From Gracilibacillus salinarum (GTDB lineage Bacteria > Bacillota > Bacilli > Bacillales > Amphibacillaceae), in assembly GCF_022919575.1 (NCBI RefSeq), contig NZ_CP095071.1, forward strand, positions 310,001 to 374,000: a DNA stretch of 64,000 nt. Direction: 5' to 3'. The notes beneath the pieces were generated by a model. It worked only from the letters and a program-made list of their open reading frames with translations, had not been told where the DNA came from and ran no database searches. A program made the translations under genes and the position numbers. Each line of letters opens with the position of its first letter. Positions within the stretch are counted from its first letter, which is position 1. This document shows positions 56,079 through 63,498 of this stretch, in pieces.

Positions 56079-56795
56079 ATGACAGATTTAACAATTATTA
56101 ATTACGACGGTCAACGGGTTTTGACAACAAGTCAGTTGGCAGAAAGTTATGGAACAAGTAGCAAGGTAATCAGCAAGAACTTTACTAGGAATCAAGATAG
56201 GTATACAGAGGGTAAGCATTTTATTCCTTTAAAAGGTCAAGAAAAGCATGATTTTATCAACCGTCACCAAATTGACGATGGTTCAAGAAATGCCCAGGTA
56301 CTCTATCTTTGGACAGAAAAAGGAGCATGGCTACATGCGAAATCACTAAATACTAATCAAGCCTGGAACGTTTATGAAATGTTAGTTGATGACTACTACA
56401 ACGTAAAAGAGCAAGCTCAACCTCAATCATTAGAAATAGCACTTCAAGCGGCATTAGAACATGAAAGAGAAATTAAAACTATCAAATCAGATGTTAGATA
56501 TCTGAAGGGCAATATGCGAATTGATTCCTTGCAACAACAAGAGATACAACAGGCTGCCAAATATTCAGTGGTACAAGCATTAGGTGGGATTCACTCTGTT
56601 GCATATGAAGGATCAAGCAAAAAAGTATTTTCAGCATTTTGGCGAGAGTTTAAGAAACACTTTGGAGTACCGCGTTATGGTGACATTCCAAAAGTTAAGT
56701 TTGATGATGCTATACGATTCATTGAATTGTGGCGACCATCTACATCACTACAAATAGAAATTGATCAATCTAACAGTCAAATGACACTATCATAA
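56079..56795 (+). CDS. Phage antirepressor-type protein, ORF6N and ORF6C domains
   Basis: This 238-residue protein has an N-terminal ORF6N/KilA-like DNA-binding domain (RVLTTSQLAESYGTSSKVISKNF ... TEKGAWLHAKSL), a helical linker, and a C-terminal ORF6C domain (ALGGIHSVAYEG ... RFIELWRPS). Proteins of this architecture act as antirepressors in Gram-positive prophages. AGAAAGGAAGG precedes the ATG at 56079. Confidence 0.9.
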   Translation: MTDLTIINYDGQRVLTTSQLAESYGTSSKVISKNFTRNQDRYTEGKHFIPLKGQEKHDFINRHQIDDGSRNAQVLYLWTEKGAWLHAKSLNTNQAWNVYEMLVDDYYNVKEQAQPQSLEIALQAALEHEREIKTIKSDVRYLKGNMRIDSLQQQEIQQAAKYSVVQALGGIHSVAYEGSSKKVFSAFWREFKKHFGVPRYGDIPKVKFDDAIRFIELWRPSTSLQIEIDQSNSQMTLS

Positions 56796-56808
56796 AGGAG
56801 TGAAAACC

Positions 56809-56991
56809 ATGCCAATGGATTTAAGTATTAAAATCCGCAATGAACTATACAAAAGAGATATGAAGCATAGCGAGCTTGCTAAAGAGCTTGGGATCTCCGG
56901 CGCTTATCTCTCTGACATTCTGAGCGGTAAACGTACTGGTAAGAAAGCACAAGAGCATGTGAAGCGTATCAAAATAATATTAGGGATCTAA
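56809..56991 (+). CDS. Small XRE-family HTH protein
   Basis: This 60-residue protein is almost entirely one helix-turn-helix (SELAKELGISGAYLSDILSGKRTG). It could be a Cro-like regulator acting with the repressor, displaced downstream of the antirepressor. The ATG at 56809 has AAAGGAGTG upstream; a GTG nine bases earlier lies in that site. Confidence 0.82.
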   Translation: MPMDLSIKIRNELYKRDMKHSELAKELGISGAYLSDILSGKRTGKKAQEHVKRIKIILGI

Positions 56992-57005
56992 AGGAGGAAA
57001 GTAAA

Positions 57006-57275
57006 ATGATCGAAGTGAAAGTCGATCAATCGCTAGTTGAAAGCATCTGTCGAGAAGAGATAGAAAAGCGGCTAGATAAAGCTGAATTCGACATGGTGAT
57101 GTGGGATAAGAATGAATTGGTTAGAAGAACATGTATGAGTTGGTCAAGTATTCAAAGAACGTTTTTCTATGAAAGAGATTTTCCAAAGGTAAAGTTAGGC
57201 GGTAAGTGGTACTTTCCTGCTGCTAAAACAACCAATTTTTTGCTCAATTATCTAGAAAGAATGGAAGGAGCGTGA
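57006..57275 (+). CDS. DUF771 family phage protein
   Basis: This 89-residue protein resembles the DUF771/excisionase-like phage family: an N-terminal charged helix, then an HTH-like part (MWDKNELVRRTCMSWSSIQRTF) and a KLGGKWYFPAA wing. It may bind DNA. AAAGGAGGAAAG precedes the ATG. Confidence 0.72.
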   Translation: MIEVKVDQSLVESICREEIEKRLDKAEFDMVMWDKNELVRRTCMSWSSIQRTFFYERDFPKVKLGGKWYFPAAKTTNFLLNYLERMEGA

Positions 57276-57280
57276 GACAA

Positions 57281-57514
57281 ATGGCAATTAACAGCCATAA
57301 AAGTTTAATAGGATTCCAAGAACGTTTCAAAGAAATTCAAGGCATTGAGGATGACAACATTAAAAGCATTCGTCTAGCAGCACTAATGACAGACATGGAA
57401 AGTGCTTATGAATTTCCAATGGTAGGCCCATTACGAATAGCAGCATTTAAACAGTCGTTTCCTGGTGTCATGAAGCTATATAAAGAAGTGAGTCAAGCGA
57501 GGTGTTTTGGATGA
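57281..57514 (+). CDS. Phage early protein, unknown
   Basis: This 77-residue soluble protein has no recognised family. The ATG at 57281 has GGAAGGAG upstream; a GTG nine bases before it belongs to that site. It overlaps the next tiny gene in an ATGA arrangement, which supports both being translated. Confidence 0.62.
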   Translation: MAINSHKSLIGFQERFKEIQGIEDDNIKSIRLAALMTDMESAYEFPMVGPLRIAAFKQSFPGVMKLYKEVSQARCFG

Positions 57515-57627
57515 CTTATATTATTTGTGCCGTTGTTATTACAGCTTTAGCAGCCGGGTGTAATTTTTTAATTGGCAAGATACAAAGTGAATATGCAGAT
57601 ATGCAAGTAAGAGACTGGGGTGAATGA
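57511..57627 (+). CDS. Tiny phage membrane protein (38 residues)
   Basis: The frame MTYIICAVVITALAAGCNFL starts at 57511 in an ATGA overlap with the previous stop. It has one hydrophobic helix ending in AAGC, which looks like a short lipobox, followed by a charged tail. AGGTG lies 8 nt upstream and the next gene overlaps by a few bases. Function is unknown. Confidence 0.5.
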   Translation: MTYIICAVVITALAAGCNFLIGKIQSEYADMQVRDWGE

Positions 57628-57628
57628 T

Positions 57629-57883
57629 ATGCCATTCTCTGATCACTTTCTAAAAAAGGACAAGCAGAGAGCTCATCATTATCGAAAAGAAATAGGAGAC
57701 TACTTTAAAGCTTCATTAGTTTGTTTAGATAAATTCGAATTGGACAAGTCCAAGCAATATTTTGATCATGCTATCGATTTATTCGCAGAATTACGTCGAA
57801 TGAATTTAGAAAAAACCACAGTTGATGGTGCTAATTATCAGTTAAGTGATCACGCATTGAAAGAGAGATATAACTGGTACTGA
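57629..57883 (+). CDS. Phage early protein, unknown
   Basis: This 84-residue charged, helical protein (KKDKQRAHHYRKEIGDYFKAS; KQYFDHAIDLFAELRRMNLEK) has no recognised family. The ATG at 57629 sits behind GGGGTG at the end of the preceding tiny gene. Confidence 0.62.
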   Translation: MPFSDHFLKKDKQRAHHYRKEIGDYFKASLVCLDKFELDKSKQYFDHAIDLFAELRRMNLEKTTVDGANYQLSDHALKERYNWY

Positions 57884-57898
57884 AAGGAGGTTTAAGTA

Positions 57899-58126
57899 TT
57901 GGAGAAGCCTGCTGGATTATCTTATAAAAACAATGCTATCTATGCAGTTTACAAAGGCGAAAAAATGTTGGTTACTGGTACTGCTGGAGAGTGTGCAAAA
58001 GAATTGGAAGTAACGGCTGATTATATTCATTATATGGTGACACCAACAGGAAAACGAAGGTTAGCGTCCAGAAAGAATCCTAATCAAGCTACAACGGCAG
58101 ATATTATAGATTTTGAAAGGAGGTGA
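57899..58126 (+). CDS. Phage early protein, unknown
   Basis: This 75-residue protein starts with TTG at 57899 behind a strong AAAGGAGG. The part AIYAVYKGEKMLVTGTAGECAKELEVTADYI resembles short phage proteins with an AP2- or HTH-like fold that recognise DNA, but this is tentative. Its stop overlaps the ribosome binding site of the next gene. Confidence 0.65.
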   Translation: MEKPAGLSYKNNAIYAVYKGEKMLVTGTAGECAKELEVTADYIHYMVTPTGKRRLASRKNPNQATTADIIDFERR

Positions 58127-58131
58127 GGCTA

Positions 58132-58236
58132 TTGAGAGTGAAGGCAAAGCTATGGCAGATGATGTCGCCAAGTCAGAAAGAACGCGTCTTAACGTATCAC
58201 AGTAATAAGCAGTTGAAAGAGGTGAAAGCATGCTAG
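58132..58236 (+). CDS. Tiny phage protein (34 residues)
   Basis: A TTG at 58132 with AAAGGAGGTG about 8 nt upstream opens a 34-codon basic frame (MRVKAKLWQMMSPSQKERV). The next gene overlaps its end by 7 nt. The strong ribosome binding site and tight packing are the only support. Confidence 0.45.
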   Translation: MRVKAKLWQMMSPSQKERVLTYHSNKQLKEVKAC

Positions 58237-58397
58237 TGGCTAAAGGGTTAATTACTGGAAAGATATATGCACAAGGTGAAAATCGTGCTGCTGTTCTAAG
58301 GCAACTGGATAAGGAATATCCATATTCGTCACGCAGTAATCCAACCGAATTCAGCGGAAAAGTATTTCCTGAAGTTTTACAGATTAGAAAGGGGTGA
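58230..58397 (+). CDS. Phage early protein, unknown (55 residues)
   Basis: The ATG at 58230 behind AGAGGTGAAAG opens a 55-codon frame (LVAKGLITGKIYAQGENRAAV ... QIRKG). No family was recognised. It fits without gaps between its neighbours. Confidence 0.5.
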   Translation: MLVAKGLITGKIYAQGENRAAVLRQLDKEYPYSSRSNPTEFSGKVFPEVLQIRKG

Positions 58398-58402
58398 ATT
58401 TA

Positions 58403-58588
58403 TTGGATTTAGGAGTAGCTGCAAGCATAAGAACCAAGCAAATATCCGGAGAGTTTATTGAAGGAAGAGTTAATCAATGGCTAGAAGAGAATGCAGATAC
58501 TGAAGTAATTGATATTAAGTTTGCTGCTAGTGCCACTCACGAAGATTGGGCAACAGACGCATTAATTATTTATCGGAAGGGGAATTAA
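58403..58588 (+). CDS. Cse60-like small phage protein
   Basis: This 61-residue protein starts with TTG at 58403, 7 nt after AAAGGGGTG. The C-terminal half (EVIDIKFAAS ... DALIIYRK) resembles the small sporulation protein Cse60 and its phage relatives, where a similar VIDIK ... ALIIY pattern occurs. Function is unknown; the family match is by eye only. Confidence 0.5.
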   Translation: MDLGVAASIRTKQISGEFIEGRVNQWLEENADTEVIDIKFAASATHEDWATDALIIYRKGN

Positions 58589-58589
58589 A

Positions 58590-60098
58590 TTGCAAATAAA
58601 ATTCAAAGAACTAAAGCTAAACAATTTCAAAAGCCACCAGGATCTACAAGTTAACTTTGGCGAGGTAACGAAGATCACTGGTGACAATGCAAAAGGAAAG
58701 TCTTCCGTATTGGAAGCTATCTCTTGGCTATTATACGGCATAGATACGCTTGGAAGCAAGACGGATCCGGCACCAGTAACATACGAAGCAGATGAAACAA
58801 TGGTTTCACTCTTATTAGATGTAGATGGCAAAGATTTGCTTCTAGGCCGCGAACTAAAGAAGGGCAAAACAAAATACTTAATCAACGAAGTGCCTAGTAA
58901 AGCTACTGAATTCAACGAAATACTTGATCAACTATTTGATAAAAATATGTTCTTGTCACTGTTTAACCCGAATTATTTCTTTACGATGCATTGGGAAAAA
59001 CAACGTGAAATGATCCTTGATTATGTAACGGCTCCCGCGAACAAAGAAGTATTAAAAGAACTGCCTGAAGCACAAAGCAACAAACTTGCTGAACTTGTTA
59101 AGAAACAATCGTTAGCGGACCTTGAGAAAATCCATTGTGATAAGAAAAATAAATTGGACAAGCAATACATTGCAGCACAAAGCCGTACAAAGACATTGAA
59201 GGAACAATTCGAGGACCAGGCACCAAAAGTACCACAGGAATCTTTGCAAGCGGAACTTTCTCAACTAACGAAACAAAGAAATGAGATTGAGAAAGTCACG
59301 GATGAAGCATTAACAACAAACAGCGAGTTTAATAACATTCAATCACAAATTAATTCACTTAATGATCAAATCGAAATGTCTAAAAACAGATGGCCATCTA
59401 TTCGTGATGAAAAGATAGAACGCACCTGCAGGACATGTAAGCAACCTTTAGATGAAAAATCCGTTGCTGCAGTTGAAGAAGATAAAGAAAAACGTGTCGC
59501 TACTTATAAGGCAGAGCATAGCGACATTGTTAACAAACGAAATGCGTTAAAAAAGGATCTTGAGGAACTGGAATACATTGATGTAGCCGAAGAACTGGAA
59601 AAATCACGAGCATTGCAAGATAAGATCAATCCTATCGAAGCGGAATTGAATAAGTACAAACAGCTTGAAGCATTCCAGGAACAGATCGAACAAGCAGAGC
59701 AAACTGAAAAGCAGACTCGTGATGACCTGAATGAATCCATTTTCATTCTCGATAGCATAAAGGACTTTTATGCCAAGGAAGCGGAACTGCAGGCTAAAAA
59801 AGTACAATCACTCTTTGATAATCTATCGATCAAGTTATTTAAAAAGCAGAAGAATGGTGACGATAAGCCAACATTTGAAATACAAATGGACGGCAAGGAT
59901 TATAGCAAGCTGTCACTATCTGAATCTATCAGAGCGGGCTTGGAATTAAGAGAAGTGTTATCAGACCAAAGCGATATTGTTGCTCCTGTATTTGTTGATA
60001 ATGCTGAGTCGATCACCAAGTTTAAAGAACCAAGTGGCCAACTCATCATGGCTAAAGTTATTGCTGGAGAAGAACTGAAAATTGAGGAGGATAAATAA
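58590..60098 (+). CDS. SbcC/Rad50-like AAA ATPase of the phage recombination module
   Basis: This 502-residue ATPase begins LNNFKSHQDLQVNFG with Walker A GDNAKGKSS near residue 31. Two coiled-coil arms (about 180-265 and 290-420) surround a CxxC zinc hook (CRTCKQPL, about 280). A signature-like SLSESIRAGLEL and Walker B VFVDNAES close the protein. It is about half the length of cellular SbcC and lacks the separate nuclease SbcD. The start is TTG with GGAAGGGG upstream. It heads a block with recT and a metallo-beta-lactamase-fold gene. Confidence 0.85.
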   Translation: MQIKFKELKLNNFKSHQDLQVNFGEVTKITGDNAKGKSSVLEAISWLLYGIDTLGSKTDPAPVTYEADETMVSLLLDVDGKDLLLGRELKKGKTKYLINEVPSKATEFNEILDQLFDKNMFLSLFNPNYFFTMHWEKQREMILDYVTAPANKEVLKELPEAQSNKLAELVKKQSLADLEKIHCDKKNKLDKQYIAAQSRTKTLKEQFEDQAPKVPQESLQAELSQLTKQRNEIEKVTDEALTTNSEFNNIQSQINSLNDQIEMSKNRWPSIRDEKIERTCRTCKQPLDEKSVAAVEEDKEKRVATYKAEHSDIVNKRNALKKDLEELEYIDVAEELEKSRALQDKINPIEAELNKYKQLEAFQEQIEQAEQTEKQTRDDLNESIFILDSIKDFYAKEAELQAKKVQSLFDNLSIKLFKKQKNGDDKPTFEIQMDGKDYSKLSLSESIRAGLELREVLSDQSDIVAPVFVDNAESITKFKEPSGQLIMAKVIAGEELKIEEDK

Positions 60099-60397
60099 TG
60101 GATCAACGAAAAGTTTTAAGCGAGGTTGCAGAGTTAGTGAAAGCTAAAGAAAGAGTGCAGCAGAACATTGATCGGATAGAAAGTGGCACAGCTAAGGACA
60201 TCTGCAGTATATCAACGACAGATATCAGATTACGTGATGATTATCGTTTCTTTGGTCCAAATGATCGATGGGCAAATAAAGAGCGTTTCTTCAACAAAAT
60301 TAAGTACCTGATCCTAGCAGAAATGAAAGAAACCCTGGATGAAATTAATGCTGAGATCGATAAAAGGGTTGCTTTTAAGGAACGTGCTGAATCATGA
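60098..60397 (+). CDS. Phage protein, unknown (99 residues)
   Basis: This helical, charged protein starts in a TAATG overlap with the ATPase gene, with GAGGAGG upstream. It contains a central RLRDDYRFFGPNDRWANKERFF segment between two helices. No family was recognised; translational coupling suggests a role linked to the ATPase. Confidence 0.68.
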   Translation: MDQRKVLSEVAELVKAKERVQQNIDRIESGTAKDICSISTTDIRLRDDYRFFGPNDRWANKERFFNKIKYLILAEMKETLDEINAEIDKRVAFKERAES

Positions 60398-60546
60398 AGC
60401 ACGGCCGTCGTCCAACACGCAAGCATAAAGAAGTCTTAGTAGCCGAAAACCTCAATCCGAAGAATTGGTTGATCGTTAAGAATCTTGATGATCGATTAGA
60501 GGTTGTGCACAAAGAAACTGGTAATATCAAAATTATAGATTTATAG
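60394..60546 (+). CDS. DUF6906-like small phage protein (50 residues)
   Basis: MKHGRRPTRKHKEVL ... LNPKNWLIVKNL ... VVHKETGNIKII matches the pattern I recall for the small phage/host family DUF6906. The ATG overlaps the previous stop (ATGA). It is basic at the N-terminus and probably nucleic-acid binding, but no function is known. Confidence 0.6.
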   Translation: MKHGRRPTRKHKEVLVAENLNPKNWLIVKNLDDRLEVVHKETGNIKIIDL

Positions 60547-60559
60547 GAGGAATTCAATC

Positions 60560-61477
60560 ATGGCAAACAATAATCAATTAGCAGTACATCAGGGGTTAGC
60601 GTTCGGTGAGCTTACACCACAAGATGTTACAACTATTCGTGAAACGATCGGTAAAGATTGCAACGAATCACAATTCAAACTATTTATGTCTATCGCAAAG
60701 GCTTCTGGTGCTAATCCAGTGATGAATGAAGTTTATCCTGCAGTTCGCGGTGGTCAACTAACAGTCCAATTTGGAGTTGACTTCTATGTTCGAAAGTCAA
60801 AAGAAAGCGAAGGGTACCAAGGTTATGATGTGCAGCTAGTACATGAGAATGATGAATTTAAAATGCACCAGGAACAATCAAAGGACGGCCGTTATTATGC
60901 CGTAATAGATGAACATTCATGGGGCTTCCCTAGAGGTAAAGTAATCGGTGGTTACGCTCTTGCTTATCGTGAAGGGTTCAATCCATTTTCAGTCATTATG
61001 GAAGTGGAAGAGGTTGAACATTTCAAGCGTTCTAATATTGGGATGCAGAAAACCATGTGGACCAATTACTTTAATGATATGTTCAAAAAACATATGGCAC
61101 GAAGAGCGTTAAAGGCAGCATTTGATCTTAATTTTGATGAAGATCAGCCTATTGAAGGTGGAAGCGAGATTCCTGAATACAAACGTGAGCGCACTGACAT
61201 TACGCCTAACCAGGAAGTTATTGATCCAGGAGAAAATCAACAAGAACAACCACAGCAACAAGACAAGGTTGCTGCACTTAGAAAAGAAATGAAAAAGAGA
61301 TTCAAAGAATTAGGAATTACCACTAAAGCAGGCATTAATAAATACATCGAAGATAACAACATTAAGTTTAGTGATCCTGCGACTGAATCGGAATTGGCAG
61401 GCCTAATTGATCTGTTAGATATGCACTTGGACATGAAGGAAGCGGAAGAGGCTTCTGACGATGAGCTACCAGAATAA
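60560..61477 (+). CDS. recT: RecT/Bet-type single-strand annealing protein
   Basis: This 305-residue protein matches phage recombinases of the RecT/Bet group: FKLFMSIAKASGANPVMNEVYPA, an aromatic VQFGVDFYVRKS segment, GYALAYREGFNPFSV and WTNYFNDMFKKHMARRALKAAFDL. The last 90 residues are Gln-rich then acidic, probably a partner-binding tail. Such proteins anneal complementary single strands after 5' resection. AGGAGGAA precedes the ATG. Confidence 0.88.
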   Translation: MANNNQLAVHQGLAFGELTPQDVTTIRETIGKDCNESQFKLFMSIAKASGANPVMNEVYPAVRGGQLTVQFGVDFYVRKSKESEGYQGYDVQLVHENDEFKMHQEQSKDGRYYAVIDEHSWGFPRGKVIGGYALAYREGFNPFSVIMEVEEVEHFKRSNIGMQKTMWTNYFNDMFKKHMARRALKAAFDLNFDEDQPIEGGSEIPEYKRERTDITPNQEVIDPGENQQEQPQQQDKVAALRKEMKKRFKELGITTKAGINKYIEDNNIKFSDPATESELAGLIDLLDMHLDMKEAEEASDDELPE

Positions 61478-61616
61478 ACACTTGCCGGACATAATTGTTT
61501 ACGAACGACAGGAAGATTGCAAATTGTGTGGGGATGAGCTAAATCCTCACACTGAATATTATTACCGAGATAGAAGGATATGCATTCGGTGTTGTGAAGA
61601 ATTGGAGGACAAGTAA
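61461..61616 (+). CDS. Small zinc-ribbon phage protein (51 residues)
   Basis: The ATG at 61461 lies inside the end of recT and is preceded by AAGAGG. The product has CKLCGDE and CIRCCEE, a CxxC/CxxC pair typical of a zinc ribbon. It ends directly before the next ATG and provides that gene's GGAGG. Function is unknown. Confidence 0.65.
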   Translation: MSYQNKHLPDIIVYERQEDCKLCGDELNPHTEYYYRDRRICIRCCEELEDK

Positions 61617-62372
61617 ATGAAAGTAGATATTCTAGCTTCCGGGTCCAAAGGGAATTGCATCGCACTTACTTCAGGTGAATCTACTTTTCTAGTTGATGCT
61701 GGTGTGGCCAAGACAAAGATTGAAAAAGCATTGCTTGAGGTTGGCATTACACCAAACAACATTGAGTCTATATTTATCACTCATGCACATAAGGACCATA
61801 CAAAAGGATTACCTTTAGCTAATAAATATAATATACCCGTTTTTGCAGGTGAAGAGGAATGGAAGCTTATTGAAAATGTAGAGCACGGAATAATCTTACC
61901 TAAGAATGACATTATGTATGAACCCTTAATATTTGACATGGGAGAAATAAGTGTCACGCCTTTTGGTGTTCACCACGATTCATATGAACCGGTTGGGTAT
62001 TCAGTAATGATGCATGGAGAACAAACTTCTATCTGCTTAGATACTGGAAAAGTTGATGAGAGCATGCTTATACACATGAGTGACTCAGACACTTACATCA
62101 TTGAATCAAACCATGCTCCGGCCATGGTGGAACATTCAGACTATCCAAATAGCGTAAAAGCAAGGGTGTTATCTGATGTAGGCCATCTAAGTAATGTGCA
62201 AACTGCAGCTGCATTGTCTGAATTAGTCCAGGGCAAAGGTGAGAAAATATATTTATCGCACTTATCAAGCAACAATAACATGCCTGCTTTAGCTGAAATG
62301 ACAACAGTACGAGCACTGGCGAAGAAAGGTTTTATCCGAAACAAACATTATCGATTAGAGGTGATTACATGA
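61617..62372 (+). CDS. Metallo-beta-lactamase fold hydrolase/nuclease of the RecT module
   Basis: This 251-residue protein of the YycJ/WalJ-like branch has LASGSKGNC at the start, the metal motif HAHKDHTKG near residue 56, LDTGKVDESML and a late SHLSSNN histidine. Phage relatives are regularly encoded with RecT and are thought to be the DNA exonuclease partner; the YycJ group includes a 5' to 3' exonuclease. No YqaJ- or RecE-type exonuclease is present in the window, so this is the best candidate for resection. Confidence 0.85.
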   Translation: MKVDILASGSKGNCIALTSGESTFLVDAGVAKTKIEKALLEVGITPNNIESIFITHAHKDHTKGLPLANKYNIPVFAGEEEWKLIENVEHGIILPKNDIMYEPLIFDMGEISVTPFGVHHDSYEPVGYSVMMHGEQTSICLDTGKVDESMLIHMSDSDTYIIESNHAPAMVEHSDYPNSVKARVLSDVGHLSNVQTAAALSELVQGKGEKIYLSHLSSNNNMPALAEMTTVRALAKKGFIRNKHYRLEVIT

Positions 62373-62710
62373 ATAAAGTGAAAGTACCAAAAGAAGTTGC
62401 TGAGGCGTTTGCCTTCTATGAAAAACAATTAGAAACCATGCCAAAGAAGACTGTGCATTTTGTATTAATGGCCGTTCCATTTTCTATTGTACATGGACCA
62501 GCTGAAGTTCTTAAAAGGTTTGCAAGCAATGACCCTACTCAATATTTACAAGCCATTCTGCAAGGATACGAAGCACGAATTGACATTGAAGATGAATTAA
62601 CTGCAATGATAACAGAATGGCTTAATGAACCTTATTATCAAGATAATGAACGAGAAGATGTGAAAATGCTCGTGAATAGCATTATTGGACATCTTCAAAA
62701 ACAAACATGA
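62369..62710 (+). CDS. Phage protein, unknown (113 residues)
   Basis: This helical acidic protein overlaps the upstream gene in an ATGA arrangement. It begins MNKVKVPKEVAEAFAFYEKQ, a pattern seen in several phage early proteins of the DUF1642 type, but I cannot confirm the family. It lies between the recombination and replication modules. Confidence 0.65.
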   Translation: MNKVKVPKEVAEAFAFYEKQLETMPKKTVHFVLMAVPFSIVHGPAEVLKRFASNDPTQYLQAILQGYEARIDIEDELTAMITEWLNEPYYQDNEREDVKMLVNSIIGHLQKQT

Positions 62711-62724
62711 ACGGATGATTGATC

Positions 62725-63498
62725 ATGGCAAATCCACAAAAAGAAGAGGGGTACACAGGAGTTGCCAATGAAATCCTAAACGAAATCATGAAAGTCAATC
62801 TTAACGGCACTCAGTTTCGTTTAATCATGGCTGTTTGGCGATATACTTACGGATTCCAGACAAAAGATAAAGAGCTTTCTATTCGGTTTTTAGCATCGAA
62901 AATAAATGCTAATCGTAGCCAGGTAGACCGAGAGTTAAGAGTTTTGCTATCGAAAAATATCATTAAAGTTAGTGATGCTGGAAAGAAAGGAGCAAGAAAA
63001 TTGCGCTTTAATAAGAACTACGAGCAATGGAATAAACAGGAGCAGGAATCTAATCCGGTTCCAGAACCTAAAAAGAATCCGTCTAACGTCAAACCGAAAT
63101 ACGACGACGAAAGCACATACTATAAGATGGCCACTTACTTTTATAAACGAGTCCAGAAAGTTGCCGAAGATGCAGGGATTGCTCATCTAACTAAAAAGGC
63201 GAATATGCAAACTTGGGCTGATGATATGCGAAAGCTTATTGAAATCGACCAGGTAGAAAAGAGAAAGGCTAAAGAAGTAATGGACTGGGTTACTACAGAT
63301 CCATTTTGGCGAACCAATATATTGTCTGCTAAAAAGTTACGACTGAAATTCATGGAACTTGCAATAAAAATGAATGCTGAATCAAATCCAATAACTAAAC
63401 AAAAACCGCAACCTAAAGATGGTCGAGATAAAGAGATAGCATTCCAAAAATTTATACAAGAAGGAGGTAATCCGGATGAGTTCAACTGGAACGATTGA
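62725..63498 (+). CDS. Phage replication initiator, RepO-like
   Basis: This 257-residue protein has an N-terminal winged helix of the phage replication protein O type (YTGVANEILNEIMKVNLNGTQFRLIMAVWRYTYGFQ ... LASKINANRSQVDRELRVL, in parts). The linker is Pro/Lys-rich, and the C-terminal domain (TYYKMATYFYKRVQK ... WRTNILSAKKLR) is like helicase-loader proteins. It probably binds the phage origin and recruits the DnaB-like helicase encoded next. The ATG at 62725 has only a weak ribosome binding site. Confidence 0.82.
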   Translation: MANPQKEEGYTGVANEILNEIMKVNLNGTQFRLIMAVWRYTYGFQTKDKELSIRFLASKINANRSQVDRELRVLLSKNIIKVSDAGKKGARKLRFNKNYEQWNKQEQESNPVPEPKKNPSNVKPKYDDESTYYKMATYFYKRVQKVAEDAGIAHLTKKANMQTWADDMRKLIEIDQVEKRKAKEVMDWVTTDPFWRTNILSAKKLRLKFMELAIKMNAESNPITKQKPQPKDGRDKEIAFQKFIQEGGNPDEFNWND

